Shown: positions 22,726-35,139, numbered from the stretch's first letter. The stretch is DNA of 64,000 nt from Adiantum capillus-veneris (GCA_014529385.2 CM043949.1:149585850-149649849), one strand, 5' to 3'. Numbers and translations are program-made. The notes: generated by a model not told the origin, from the letters alone.

Positions 22726-23750
22726 CTAATTATTTGTACAATTCCTTTGGGGAACCTCAATGTTTGTCTGAAAAGGCCTATTCTGTGTTCTATGCCCAGT
22801 AGATATAATTCTGCTTGGAGTAGGGTTGCGGCTCTCATACTTCACCTTCTTCTCATAATTTTCGGCCTTTGCAATAGCATCCAGAAAATCGGTAGCCCCT
22901 GCACCCTTTACTTGATAATACAGATCTTTACGCAATCCTTCGATAAATTTGTTTGTCAATGCCTCTCCTTCTACTTCAGGTGCATACTTGTGAAGTTGCA
23001 AAAACTTCTCCTTATACTCATGTACAGTAAGACTTGGCTCGTCCTTAGGTTGCTGTTGAAACTTGTAAAACTCCATCTTTTTATCCATTTCATAGTGTGG
23101 AGAACAGTAACTTTTATATGCTTGCGTTTTAAACTCCTCCCAAGTGATTGGAGTAACCTTTGTTCGCTGTTTAAGGTATGCTTTCCACCAAAGCTTTGCG
23201 GTTTGTCGAAGATGAACAACTGCAACCTTTGCTTTTGCTTCTTCAGAGAACTTCTTTAATGCAAAATAATCTTCTAACTCTTCAATCCATGCTTCGAGAT
23301 CTTCACCAGTTTTCTCGATGCCATTAAACTCGTTAATCTTTGCCTTCTTGAAGACTTGCTGCAAAGCTGCCCTTTCAGAATCTTCATCTGCATCTTCTTC
23401 ATCACGTCTCCTTCTTCATCCTCTCCTTTCATTAGGTTCCGCTTCGCCGTCATCCCGCTTTCTTTCGTGTGGACGGCCTCGACGTCCATCACCATCGTTC
23501 CCACCGTCACCATCTCCATCATCACCACCATCACCACCGCCAGGTGCTCCAGCACCGACACGTTGATTATTGTGTCCTGGGGGAATAGCATGGTTTCCGT
23601 CTTCTTGTTCGCCATTAAGTTCCACATAGATATCAGGGTCTCGTGCTGCCTTGCCCCGCAGAGCCTCAGCCGATTTGAAATTTCCAAATCTTCTCGTAGT
23701 CGTCGAATCGGGTCTTCTTGCTCCTTGATCTTCTTCTCGTATCCGTCCAT
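22726..23750 (-). pseudogene. Gypsy A1 gag
   Basis: The first ATG in a plausible frame is at 23750 (MDGYEKKIKEQEDPIRRL). A one-base shift near 23680 moves to the frame with AARDPDIYVELNGEQEDG and a Gly/Asp-rich stretch. A TGA at 23416-23418 interrupts it, and the same frame goes on to INEFNGIEKTGEDLEAWIEE, LWWKAYLKQRT, WEEFKTQAYKSYC and FIEGLRKDL, the gag capsid domain. It stops at 22726-22728, before the zinc knuckle. Three lesions at least. Confidence 0.85.
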
Positions 23751-23768
23751 GTCCAGAATCAACCGCTT

Positions 23769-23780
23769 GCTCTGATACCA
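23769..23780 (-). promoter_or_regulatory. Primer-binding site (initiator tRNA-Met type) of gypsy A1
   Basis: Minus-strand TGGTATCAGAGC, two bases inside the 5' LTR. This is the usual plant retrotransposon site for priming minus-strand cDNA. Confidence 0.9.
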
Positions 23781-23782
23781 AT

Positions 23783-24698
23783 TGTCACAGGAACAGAATA
23801 ATCAAGATAGACAGCGAAGACAAAGAAAGAGATCTTTGTATTGATAGTGTTTGATACAACAGAGGAGCAATAAAAGATATGGACGCACTCCGTTGTACGG
23901 AGCTCGAACCTCCCGACCACCCCCGAGCTTCAGTTCGCTTGCATGCAATGGCTCACTCGCACTCTCACTCGCACTCCCACTCGCACTTGCAGAAGAGAGA
24001 TCATTGAATGATCCCCAAAACGCACCACCCGTCTTTCTTTTCTCGTTTTTCCTCCAAAAGCATGCGACCCCCCCAAAATAGCCACTTTTCTATTTTTGGC
24101 GTTCGGTCAACTCGACTTTCGCGCCAAGTATACCTGCAAGAATAAGGTAAAAACGTGATCGCGAAGCTATCCGTAAAGGTTAGATTTTTGAAACTTTTTT
24201 TTTTCAACTGTCTTCAACTGAGCATAACTCCCAAACAGAGCCAAAACAACCCAAGTCCGTCTCACACAATCTTGTTGCCCTCGCTGCGCTCTTCGACGAC
24301 TATGTGATAGAAAATTTCCATAGCCTGCTCTGATTTGCTGAAAATCAACCTGCAAAACAACATTTTCTACAAAAACGATGCAAAAACAACAAATCCCACT
24401 TTTTTCTTAATCTTTGGCACTCAATGAGCATCAAAAGAGCAAAATTTCTAAAGACTCAGCTAGAGAACTAAAGTTGTTCCTTATAACACAGGCTTCAATC
24501 GCTTTATACATCACTTTTCCAAAATCCCACGTTAACACCTTCAAAAATGTCCCAGAAAGTGCCTTTCGGATCAAAAAAAATTATTGGACGAAAACAATCC
24601 ATACATCCTTCTACACAGTGGACTAACTTTAAACGACCAAAACTTCCTAGAAAAACAAAATTTATTGCTAAAACACCTCAAAATCAAGTCCTGTTACA
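23783..24698 (-). repeat. 5' LTR of gypsy A1
   Basis: Drives transcription leftward. It holds an imperfect cactcg hexamer array at about 23953-23990 and ends next to target duplication ATATA. The first internal bases on its left are the primer site. Confidence 0.95.
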
Positions 24699-24703
24699 AT
24701 ATA

Positions 24704-25357
24704 ACTAGTGTGCATACAGGCATAAACTCTTCCTCTCGATAGTTCTTACAAGAGCCCAATAGGGGAGATATTTCTTAGAAAAAATGTTATGAATAGTTTA
24801 TATACTCACTATAAGAGGTTGGAAACTATAACACATGGTTTCATGAATTGTACGTATGTCAGATGATGGTGGAGGATTGTAAATGATATGTGTATCTTGG
24901 TGGATTCACTCTAAATACAAAATGGGACGCTGCCTGCTGCGAGCGGACAACTTTGATAAAACCCCTATATAAAACTCATATTAGGGAATATGACCCCGCT
25001 TCTACGTTTATACGATAATCAATGAAGAAAAATCATACCCCTATTTTACATATAAAATTTAGGTCTAACATGATCTAACTAAGTAAAACTAGTCAAAGAG
25101 TCTGTAGCATACTAACTGGAAACTTACTAAGGAACCACTTCTATTGATAACTAAATGTACCCTCAATGTATCTTAGTTTGACTTTCAAACTATGTGCCCA
25201 ATCAGCCTCCACTCTGGCTGCGCTTCTAATTCTGACCCATCTAGATTACTCAAAAAACATTGTTATAAAGTTGTGTTACTTATGTAAATTTGCATCTATA
25301 CAAACTCTTTATAGCTATCATCCCTCAACAAATAAACTATAATCATAAAACAAGCAA
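24704..25357. other. No gene seen; AT-rich intergenic
   Basis: No supported feature between gypsy A1 and the tandem duplication. Confidence 0.5.
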
Positions 25358-26316
25358 TTGATACAAGGCATTGTTAGTTCTCGCATGTATCTTTGTAGCT
25401 ATCGACTCACAAGTTCAAGGGAAGATTTTGAAACACAAAAACTTCCTCTCATTTTTTTCTTTTCTCACTCTCCCCCCTTTTTTTTAAGCTTGGGAGATAA
25501 ATTATTGGGAGCTGCCCCTAACTTATACGCTTATGTAACTTGTAAAAAAATCCTCTTTCTCCTGCACTTACATAGTGTGGTAATTTTTCCATGGTGTATC
25601 CCCTGGGATGTGTATGTTGCAATGGAAAGTTAAGGTCTCCAGCTTTCAGTTGATTTTTTACTTTAAGTAAAGTTGGAGATATTGGCCTTCAGATTTGTAC
25701 GTTGCGCCTTCGAGTGTGTATGCTGGTATGGGAGCACAACATGCTACAGCATTCTAATGGTCATACGTTGCCTTGGATATATCAAAAAACTAGGATGATA
25801 GAAGACTACTCGGCATTGCCACCTCACATTCAGAAGTTGATACAAGGCAGTGTTAGTTCTCGCATGTATCTTTGTAGCTATTGACTCACAAGTTCAAGAG
25901 AAGATTTTGAAACACAAAAACTTCCTCTCATTTTTTCCTTTTCTCACTCCCCCCTTTTATTTTTAATCTTGAGAGATAAATTATTGGAGGCATGTCCCTA
26001 ACTTATACGCTTATGTAACTTGTTAAAAAACCCTCTCTCTTCTGCACTTACATAGTGCGGTACTTCTTCCATGGTGTATCCCCCGAGATGTGTATGTTGC
26101 AATTGAAAGTTAAGGTCTCCAGCTTTGAGTTGATTTTTTACTTAAGTAAAGTTGGAGATATTGGCCTTCAGATTTGTACGTTGCGCCTTCGAGTGTGTAT
26201 GCTGGTTATGGGAGCACAACATGCTACAACCTTCTAATGGTCATACCTTGCCTTGGATATATTAAAAAACTAGGATGATAGAAGACTACTCGGCATTGCC
26301 ACCTGAGATTCAGAAG
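25358..26316. repeat. 479-bp tandem duplication
   Basis: Units 25358-25836 and 25837-26316, both starting ttgatacaaggc. They are nearly identical by eye, with small indels. Each has ctcatttttt-rich and cttcgagtgtgtatgctgg segments. No coding sequence recognised. Confidence 0.85.
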
Positions 26317-26378
26317 TTGATGTTGGAGTCCATCCAGAAAATGTAAATTTGTATAAGATAATATAGATACAAAGAGTT

Positions 26379-26380
<2 letters not shown>

Positions 26381-26411
<31 letters not shown>
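26381..26411. repeat. (GA)n microsatellite
   Basis: About 15 GA units. Confidence 0.95.
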
Positions 26412-26413
<2 letters not shown>

Positions 26414-26504
26414 TCTTAAACCTCAAAATTCATGCCCGTGTTTAAAATCCTTTCATGCCATGCCAAGGAGGTAGATTAGACCCCAAAACGCGACCGGCAG
26501 CTAA

Positions 26505-27282
26505 TTACGGCTCACAGATACTGCCGCATGCAAGCCCTACAAACTCTATGGTTATAATTAGGCCGGAAATGAGTACATACAAATGAAGTAGAGTTGGGGG
26601 AAGCTCTAGCAGCTGCCACGCAGGAGAAGCAGTAGTAACTGGCGGACTGCAGGAGACGGAGGGCGGCTCGTTATGGCCGAGCGCCATGCTGCAGGTCGCC
26701 CCGGCCCTGATTTCCTCTGGCAACCGAAAGGACCAGCGTGTGAGGCGGCTGTTCTTGACGCCATGCGTCACCACTTCGACGTTACACGTGTAGGGCAGGG
26801 CCCACACGCCCAGCCGTGTGGAGCTGTCGCTGGTCCTCTGCAAGGTTGTCCAGGCCACGTTGCCGGCCGACGCCGGCCTTGCACTCATAAACGTGGACGC
26901 CCATCCAGTAGCCGGTCGAACTTGCTTTTGCTGACAACTCACGCCGTTTTCCGTGCCCTGCTCGTTGCTCAGCTGCAGTGTGTACTTGCCTACGCTTCGA
27001 CCATGCAGATCAACAAAGTCGCCAAGGTTAAAGCTGCCCACAAGGAGCAGACACACAAAGCAGACCATCCCCACGTCCATTAGGAGCGTTAAAATTTCCA
27101 TCAATGTGAGCTTTATTCCATTTTGTACGTTCGCCTTCGTCTCTTCCGGTCTTCCCGCGCCCGTCGTCTGAGTCGTCATGGCCTCTTCTGATCCCTCCTT
27201 TCCCACCGCTATCCTCAGTCGCACCGCTCTGATCGTACTCTTGAATACTCTCAAAGGTGGCTTGCCCGACACCCCACTTCAT
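26505..27282 (-). CDS. Unidentified GC-rich ORF, possible two-membrane-segment protein
   Basis: Minus-strand ORF ending at 26505. The first ATG in frame is at 27179 (MTTQTTGAGRPEETK), giving about 224 codons. Residues about 27-55 include a hydrophobic run (MVCFVCLLLVGSF) and the C-terminus has LLHLYVLISGLIITIEF, so two membrane segments are possible, with a Cys/Ser/Thr-rich middle of about 130 residues. The segment is clearly GC-richer than its surroundings. An overlapping minus frame (ATG at 27282, MKWGVGQATFESIQ) is also open to 27028, so the true frame is uncertain. I do not recognise the family. It could be a captured host-gene fragment. Confidence 0.35.
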
Positions 27283-27526
27283 ATTCAAGAGCGAAGTTCG
27301 ACCTAGACAATTAGCTACAAGCTCCCATTTCAGCCTATACTACAGGGTTGTGAAGTACATGATAGAGATGCGTCAAAACCCCTCGCATTGACTTCTTACA
27401 ATTGCATCAAAGCAAGCAAAACTAGAGTGCTTCGTTAGCTGCATTGTAGGTTGCAATGCGTAGGAGCAGATACGAAGATGACAGTTTGAAGCAGATTAAT
27501 ACTTCTAGTTCTGTCTTAACACATTT

Positions 27527-27529
<3 letters not shown>

Positions 27530-27567
<38 letters not shown>
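27530..27567. repeat. (GA)n microsatellite
   Basis: About 18 GA units, shortly before a putative LTR. Confidence 0.95.
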
Positions 27568-27569
<2 letters not shown>

Positions 27570-27599
27570 AGAGAGATGACATTCTAGATAGGAAGCTCC

Positions 27600-27898
27600 T
27601 CGAGCACTTTTATGAGCTTCGTAAGTATTTGGCATTCATGTCAACCAAGCCATTTCCATGCACAACGGCTTTTATCAATAGCCTTTTCCCGTATCAACAT
27701 CTGCATAATGCCACATGCCTTCAGATGCAAGCACGACATCTCTTTTCAATAGCCTCTGATGTAAAACCCTGGGACTGCCTAGCCTTGATCCTCCGCCCAA
27801 CCTCCCTTTATAGGCCTTGCCCCTAAGATCCCATCTCCTTTAGCAGCCGGCCCTTGGCGTCCAAGGTGGCCCTTGGCCTGACAGTACTCCCCCCTTGG
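27600..27898 (-). repeat. Putative 3' LTR end with polypurine tract
   Basis: On the minus strand a purine tract, ccaaggggggagtac, is followed by TGTCAGGCC, the layout of a polypurine tract and 3' LTR start (boundary at 27883/27884). Inside the LTR a TATA-like ctataaag lies near 27810 (minus). The left boundary is not resolved. A short open minus frame (NENASPRGE) just before the tract would fit the tail of a gypsy polyprotein. No partner LTR was found. Confidence 0.4.
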
Positions 27899-29189
27899 AG
27901 AAGCGTTTTCGTTCTCAAAAACAAGAGTGATGATACACTAATGTTTTCCACAATGGCCTCCTTCATGGATCCAGCTATTTGCTTGACCGAACACGGTTCA
28001 GTAGGAGGTTCAATGAAACCAAGAGTAACATCTTGATTTTCCACATTGTTGTCCATTTGCAACCATCTGATTGTATCAATTCCTAGAGTTCCTAGCCCAT
28101 GTTGTATCCCATGTAGCAACATGTGCCAAATAAACCCTACAAGCGGGCCTATAATTGCATACTGCAAAAAATGTATTTTGGACACAATGGCCTAAAATTC
28201 TTGGTTCTCACATGACCTTGTCATCTCGCTAAAGAGCAAAAATGGATGAAAGCCATCCAACTTAGTTACTCGACTTGAAAATTCAAGCAAAGCATAATGA
28301 AAAATGGAATTAAAGTAAAGTAGATGCGTACTTGGAGGATGAACATAGTGTTCACTTATGCGTAGTGAAAGGCATCTGTGCAAATGTCCCTACTACAAAG
28401 ACCTAGTAACACTAATTAAAAATGAGTGAAAATGCAAGTAGTATTGCAGATGGAACCTTGGGTGTTGCCTATGCAATCCAGAACCCTTGGTTAAAGTAAC
28501 ATTGTCAAACCCCTTGGTCAAATGTAGCATGAAAATTGCTCAACAAGAAGCCAGCCCTTGGCCTTTGTCTGTGACCCCCCTTGGGTTTTCCCATGGCATG
28601 TCCTTACTTTTGAAGTTGAAAGACTTCCACTATCCCTTGGCAATTTGTGGACGTCTTTCCTTGAAAATGTGTGTCAAGATTCCTAGGATGGACCATCAAC
28701 CCTTACTAAGTGATCTATTAATCATGCGCTCGGTCTTACCCCAAATGCTACTCATATAGGCACTGTTAGTGCTACTAGGAGCTCCATTGAAATTAGAGTC
28801 GTATTCACAACTAGATCTTTTACACACCCAAAAATCCATAATCTGGGGTTGTTGTGAACAGTCGTGAGGTCTAAAATGATGGCTTCATTCATACACCTTG
28901 GTAGAGACAAGCCCTTATGAGTTTAAGACTTCATAAACTCAACTTGACTTGATGGCAAGACCCTTTCTTCTCCATTATAATTGATGGGTAATCAATTGAA
29001 TATAACTTTTTTATCTTGAAATCAATCACTGATGGACTACAAACAGATGGCTCGTAGCCATGCCAAAATAGGTGGGAAAGGATGTCTCTTAGCCCTTCCT
29101 GTTGGCGTATTGACATAGAAATATTTCAAGAAAGTCATGAAATATTTCCATAAAATCATGCCTAGTTTACCTTTCTCGCATAGAAATTG

Positions 29190-29243
<54 letters not shown>

Positions 29244-31018
29244 ATGCTGGGCTAAGGAAAAACCCTTATGCGAATGTGCTGTATGCCCCGTGGATATGAC
29301 ACTGTGAAGGCCATGTTTGTGTTGTAGCTTAGCCTATAAACGTACAACTACACGCCCTCGTAGAGAGAGGTACTATAAGTCACATCTTGACCCACTAACC
29401 TTATAGCTGATCGTGATTGTATCAGGGTAACTTTAAATAGGGCACTTTGCCTATGAATAACATAAAAAATATGTTAAGATAGCACGTAGTTACCTTATCC
29501 TTGACATAGTATTTAGTGCTATAGCGGAAGCATATGCAATGATGATGTTGTGTGACCATCATATTAGTATGCCATGCAAACAAAGCAAAAAATATAATAA
29601 CAAGCCCTTGGCTTCAATGACATTCTCAACCATGTGAGCTTTTGTTATACATGCCTTGCATGATTACACTGATATGAATACATCACAGTGGAACGTTGCG
29701 TACATTGTGAGCTTTTATCCATGTAGTGCTAAAGATGTGTGCTAAATATCATGGATGTGAATTCAATCAATAATACCTTTGCACAATAAAGAAGCCTTGC
29801 TATGTATGAAATTTGTCAAAGCGCTTTGCTTTGTATAGCGGCTTCATACAAAGACTGCCCAAGCACTTTTCTTTGCGAATCAGAGAGATATTCTGTGAGC
29901 CGTATTGACAAACAACCATAACATGGCATTTACTAACCTTGTCGCCCACTTGTGGCTAGGTTTGTGATAATGCACTCAAATTTGGCTCATAGCCAGATGT
30001 ACTGTTCGAGTGAGTTAGCGAATGGGATGTAAAAATCTGTAAACATCTTGGCAGACGAACTTGGGAAATCGTGATGCCATAAATATCATGATTTTGATAA
30101 TGTTGACAAGCCGTGCTATAGCTTTAACACAAGGCATGCGTGGACGATATGATGTTGCAATAACAAATCATATATGCATAAGTCATTTGTTCGTGCAATT
30201 CTAGAAATGATCACCAATCAAGCATGCGTGAAAATCCATGCAGAGAAATGGAATTGACCAGGCTAGTAACAAACTTGTAGGAATGGTAGTCAAGCCATGG
30301 TTGACAATTTCCAACCAACCCCTTGGGCGACAATTAGTGCCTAAGTTGTAATCAACAAAACGCAACCAAGATCATATGATTGCAGAACCATTTCGAGATG
30401 GAAGTGAAAACTTAAACACGAGTACTTGAAGTCTTGCTGGTAAATCCATGAAGACATCATAGTCAATGGCACCTGCTCTATCCCTTGGATAGCCATGCAT
30501 GCAGGTGGAAATAGTAGCATGTGATGCAATCTTACCCATAATAACAATGTCTCTATGCTTTTCATATTGGTTTGGCTCCCTTTGAGCACTCCTAGCATGC
30601 CGTTGTTGAGTCCTTTGGTTCCGCGACCACGTCGCCCCATTGGGTTTGTCCTTTGCTGTAATCCATGTTTGTCTCGGCAACAATGAGAATCATAGGTTGT
30701 CAAAATTTGCAAAAATTTAGGTATCAATTTCTGTAATTTCCAGCATGTGTCGGCCTTGCCAACTTCCCCCTCAACACATTAGGTAACAATTTCTGTAATT
30801 TCCAGTCTATGATGGCCTTGCCAACTTCCCCTTCGACACTCGGTTTTGCCGCTCGGATGAAGGAGGGGTGTGCTGAGGGTGGGCACCCTCCCTTTGTAGC
30901 AAAAAATAAATGTCCTTGGGTGGCCATTCATGGGAAGCCTGATGAAAAAAAAATTCTCAAAGAAGCAGTGATGGCATCGTTTGCAGGTGCGACAACTTGG
31001 CCAAGATCTAGGGGGTGA
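27899..31018. other. No confident gene; decayed sequence rich in cccttgg
   Basis: Many copies of cccttgg, a (GA)n array at 29192-29243 and only short broken ORFs. A minus frame at 27823-28185 (MDNNVENQDVTLGFIEPP) is open but unrecognised, as is 30341-30727. A roughly 60-bp imperfect duplication (tttctgtaatttccag) lies at 30731 and 30791. Confidence 0.5.
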
Positions 31019-31234
31019 TGTCATGCCCGCATTTGCAGACGGCACTGCGTTGAAATTTCCTCCTCTTGGCCTTGCGTACCCAACAAGTGCACCAAAGATA
31101 GATTTTGCAGAGGTCAACTTTTATTAACCCGCATGCAACCTTTCCTGCAGCTCTCCTCGTCTTCTCCACTGTCGAACACTTCTTGCTCGAACCAAGGGAC
31201 CATGCCCAGGCCATGATGGCTTGACGACCACACA

Positions 31235-31237
<3 letters not shown>

Positions 31238-31320
<83 letters not shown>
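31238..31320. repeat. (GA)n microsatellite
   Basis: About 41 GA units, directly left of the gypsy integrase relic. Confidence 0.97.
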
Positions 31321-31322
<2 letters not shown>

Positions 31323-31372
31323 TAGATAGCTCCCCAAAAAGGTATGATGATACAAACATATGCTAGTAAGAA

Positions 31373-31500
31373 GCAATTCAATTTGGAAGATTATCTCGCT
31401 ATTTTAGAGTTTACTTATAATAGTGCAAAGCATGTTACTTCTCAATTGAATCCCTTCATGCTTAGATATGGTTTTTAGCCTATCAAAGTTTCTTGTTGAA
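31373..31500 (+). pseudogene. Gypsy integrase relic
   Basis: The plus strand reads FNLEDYLAILEFTYNSAKHV, then QLNPFMLRYGF and a stop. Gypsy B1 has the equivalent WEEYLPILEFA and FSPFMLMYGF, so this is the same integrase segment in the opposite orientation. About 40 codons only. Confidence 0.65.
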
Positions 31501-33076
31501 ACAATTGGCTCAATAGACACCTCAACAACAATTTGATTATAAAATTAAGACGTTAGTAGCACAATTAGCACTTTTAAGCTGAGATTTGTGCTTAAATTTT
31601 ACTCCTACTATCCTCCTTTAAGCTTCTTGATGCTTATCCACTTGAATCCTACTTATATAATGCCCCTTCTGATCGGCTCTTAGCATTCCCTTTGCATGTC
31701 AAAATCTCCCTTGAAAGAGTAGGAGTGCCCCTTGCTTATCCCCTTGAAGCCAATTATGAGGGAGATATGGGGCAGCGTATATTTTTTTGAAGCCTACAAT
31801 ACAAGGATGTGTGAGAGATATGAGAGGGATAAGGTTTAGGCTTACGAAGGTGAGAGAGAGATCTCAAAATCTTATGGTAGCTTAGTATTTGAAGGAGGGT
31901 GAGAGATTTAGAGCTTGGATAGTGGAGGAATCAGGAGCTATGAAAGCTTAGGATATGAGAGGTCTATGGATCTTAGGCTCCTTGAAATGAGTGGGAGAAG
32001 ATATCAAAGCCTGAACGCTATGGAAGCTTGATTATAAGGGTGGTAAGGAAAGAACTTCAATATCAAAAAGAGAGAAATAGGTATGAATAATGTGGAACAT
32101 CGAGAGACCTTAGAGCTGTTTAAAGTTGAGAGAATGATATCACAGCTTGATGATCGTGACTATGGTCGCTTGAATATCATAACTATGGTAGCTTCCCCCT
32201 TGGTATCCATTCCTTAGTTTGGTTGATGGCTCCCAGCTTCTTTCGTGCGGCAATCCACATTGTAGACATAGAAACTTCCTGCCTTGCACAATTCCCTTGT
32301 GGATTCTCATATCGCTCTCCTAGCCTTGATCACAAGGTGATGATGTCACTTGTCCTCTTGAAGCCGATGATGGAAAATCCAAACACTCACCTACGAAGGC
32401 GTACAAAGTAAGAGTTGCATCCCTCTGCAACGCATAGAGCACAACTGCCTTTGCACTTCAAGCGCTACAAAAATTGAAAAGCAAAGCGAACTTTGAAGCA
32501 CATACAGCAAGATGAGGCTTCATTTAATGAGGTCTTTTCATTGTATGCGCCACATGCATTGAGTGGGACGCAGCTCTTAAGAAGCTGCCCCCTTAGAAGA
32601 AAACTTTGTGTTGTGAGACAAGAACAATTCATGTAATCACCAACATAAAATGATGTCAGAACTCTAATAAAGAGCTATAAATGAGAAGAGGCATAAGCAA
32701 ACAAATGCACAACATGAGAGGCAAAGTTTGAGAAAAATCATTTTCCAAACATACAAAATTCATTTCCTTGGATTTGCCAAGAGAAGATTTTAGGAAATCA
32801 AGTTAATTTTTTGGGTTTTTACCCTATTTTTCTCTATTTTGGAACGCAATTTTTCCCTTTCCCCTTGGTCTCAACCAAGATTTTTGAATTTGAAAACGGC
32901 ACGATATTAAGCTGAGATACATTTTTCCCGAACATTGATGAGAGGAAAAAAACCCCCTGATATAAGTTGTCATTTTTACTCAGCTGATGCATTCCCCTCC
33001 CTTCCTTCCATGCTCCTCCCAACCCTATTTTTAGCTACTCTTGGTGGCTCCTTTTTGTTGAAGGGGAGGGAGAGAG
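31501..33076. other. No gene seen; purine-rich decayed region
   Basis: Recurrent short words (agcttgg, tatggaagctt, gagagat) without a clear period. No ORF is supported. Confidence 0.5.
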
Positions 33077-33218
33077 TGTAGGTAGACGAGAAGACAAAGA
33101 GAGACAACACCATCGTATGCAATCCCCAAAGTGTGTATACTCTACACACTAAGTGTACATATATAGTGGGGAATCCTAGCTATATATAGCATAGGGGCTG
33201 GTATACATAGCTCCAACA
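33077..33218 (-). repeat. Copia-type LTR (142 bp) with adjacent polypurine tract
   Basis: Runs tgtaggtagacg to agctccaaca, so TGTTGGAGC on the minus strand. The TATA-like ctatatatagc is inside. The next bases, ccccttccc, give gggaagggg on the minus strand (polypurine position). The text after it (gatgaaaaaacccttggggg) parallels the text next to the 3' LTR of the complete copia at 47050. So this is the 3' LTR of a related minus-strand copia whose body is lost. Confidence 0.65.
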
Positions 33219-34730
33219 CCCCTTCCCAAATAGGAGTCCCTAGCTGTGGATGAAAAAACCCTTGGGGGTTGTAAGGGAAAAACCCACAACACCATATACA
33301 TGCTCTGTTATATTAACAATTATCAATGTTTACAAAGTTCATTTTCTAGGAGCTACATCACTCTATAATATACAATGTGTGCTTTCAAGCATCTTTGAAA
33401 GTTTAATAAACCTATGTATACAATTGATGCAGATTCCCCAAGATCTTCGAGCAAGCTTCAATATCTTTGAGCCCTTGTACACACTGCTTGGCGTGATGTT
33501 AAGCCTGTAAACAACATCAACTCAAGAAACATATCGTACGTGAGGGTTAGAAATAACCACATCACATTGTCCTTAGTGACAATTCGCAACGTTGCTCTAG
33601 AGACGACAAAAACAAACATAATGACGATGCAATCATATGTGCACACGACATAGAAACAAGCATAATATCAATGTAATCACATATGCACACATATATACAA
33701 AGCCTTCATGTAATAAACATATTGGGCCCCCAAGATCTCAATTAATAGCAGTCATCACCATGGCTTTACGTACCATGGCACAATCATCATCATGGATTTA
33801 TGTACCATGGCATTAGAGACAATCATCATCACGGCTATATGTACCATGGCATTAGAGACGCTTAGAAAAACTTTGAAATGGGAGTAATCATCATGGATTT
33901 ACGTATCATGACATCAAAGATGCTTTCTTCAAATAAATAAAAATGTAAAATAGTAATTGCCATCATGGCTTTACGTACCATGGCATCATAAACGCTAGGT
34001 TTGTGCGAAATTTGCAAAACCTCAAAACAATGACTAGTCAGTAGATGGCTTGGTAAATCTTGTCATCTCTACGTGGATGATTCAGATGAAGGTTCAAAAA
34101 ATCAAAGCAAATAGCTCCAACACTTTCAACAAATGAAAGAAAAGCAATCATCATCCTGGATTTACATAACATGGAATCTAAGACGCTTTTAGAAAAAAAC
34201 TTTAAAATAGTAATCATTCTACCATTTGTTGGACATCTTCGAGCACTACCACAATATCAATTACAGACATATGACTCCATGAGAGAATCCACTCATACGG
34301 TCATTTACAATTGGCCCTTTCCCGTAGGCGGTGAAAACTTGAAATTCTCCTGGTTTTGAGGTCAAATTGAATCTTTTGCACTAAAAATTGTGTAAAAGGG
34401 CCGACATTACTTTTATAAGTATGTATAAGTGGTGACGTCCATAATAATAGAATAAATTGCTTGTTGGTCAATAATAAAATCACTTGACGTATTGCATCAA
34501 GGGAAGCGCCCAGTGATGATCTCAATTTTGTGGTAAAGGAAGGTCTTTGTTTCATGCCTAGGCAAAGCTCGCAGCTTTTTGCAAACCGCCTCGCTATCGG
34601 ATGCTATAATATTCATAGAATTTAAATGCTCATGGTAACTTAGGATACGTACCATAAATATCTCAACAACATATATTTATGCAAGTAGCAAGCACGATAA
34701 AAGTAGCAACACCATATTTATGCAGTGTGA
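33219..34730. repeat. Copia 3' non-coding remnant and taccatgg-motif cluster
   Basis: 33219-33510 looks like the 3' end of a copia without recognisable coding. 33755-33990 holds five diverged copies of atggctttacgtaccatggc, partly shared with 2090-2190. No gene. Confidence 0.45.
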
Positions 34731-34828
34731 AATCCCCAATGTGTGTATACTCTACACACTGAGTGTAGATATGTAGTGGGGACTCCTAGCTATATATAGC
34801 ATAGGGGTTGGTATATATGGATCCAACA
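34731..34828 (-). repeat. LTR-like segment, copy 3 of 3
   Basis: Almost identical to 2600-2702, including the following ctttttacttgctcccgg. It marks the start of the well-conserved part of block alpha-2. Confidence 0.6.
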
Positions 34829-35139
34829 CTTTTTACTTGCTCCCGGCGGCCCACTGATCCAGAATGGCTTTCTTCTCCCTCACCTTCTCCTGTTATGGCA
34901 GCTCGCGTATCACAGCTATGTAGACTTTCTTTTTTTCATGCGCTTCATGCCACTAATGTAGCCTCCAAAATTTTCTTCATTTACTAATATAGTAGTTTAT
35001 AGAAAAACAGTTCCCACAATCACTTGGCTTCAAAAGCAAACTTTGCCAAGAAACCACTTGGCATGTCCCTTATTCAATGCACTATGGGAGACATCTTGGA
35101 CATCAAGCCCTCCACCACTTTAGTGCTATCAGAGGTGCA

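Larger units (their letters stand above)
18170..24698 (-). mobile_element. Ty3/gypsy chromovirus A1, complete length but defective
   Basis: 6,529 bp between 5-bp target duplications ATATA (18165-18169 and 24699-24703). LTRs are 18170-19020 (3', 851 bp) and 23783-24698 (5', 916 bp), both tgtca..ttaca on the plus strand. The minus-strand primer site TGGTATCAGAGC lies at 23769-23780, and a polypurine tract (aaggggagat) sits next to the 3' LTR. Order: gag, zinc knuckle, protease, RT, RNase H, integrase, chromodomain. By eye the LTRs differ by roughly 5 percent plus indels, so the insertion is older than the copia at 46875. Stops and frameshifts in gag, protease, RT and integrase make it non-autonomous. 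Confidence 0.95.

Noticed and set aside
23318-23775. Plus-strand Ser/Pro-rich ORFs opposite gypsy A1 gag
   Set aside because: Shadow frames of the acidic, Gly-rich gag stretch on the minus strand.
26321-26380. tgttggagtccatcc as an LTR start similar to copia
   Set aside because: Only the first eight bases match; no LTR body or partner repeat.
30341-30727. Minus-strand ORFs of 103-128 codons
   Set aside because: No recognisable domain and two overlapping frames equally open; probably chance.
31019-31237. Possible plus-strand LTR start (aggggg then tgatgtcatgcccgc)
   Set aside because: No partner repeat, primer site or end could be found; left unannotated.
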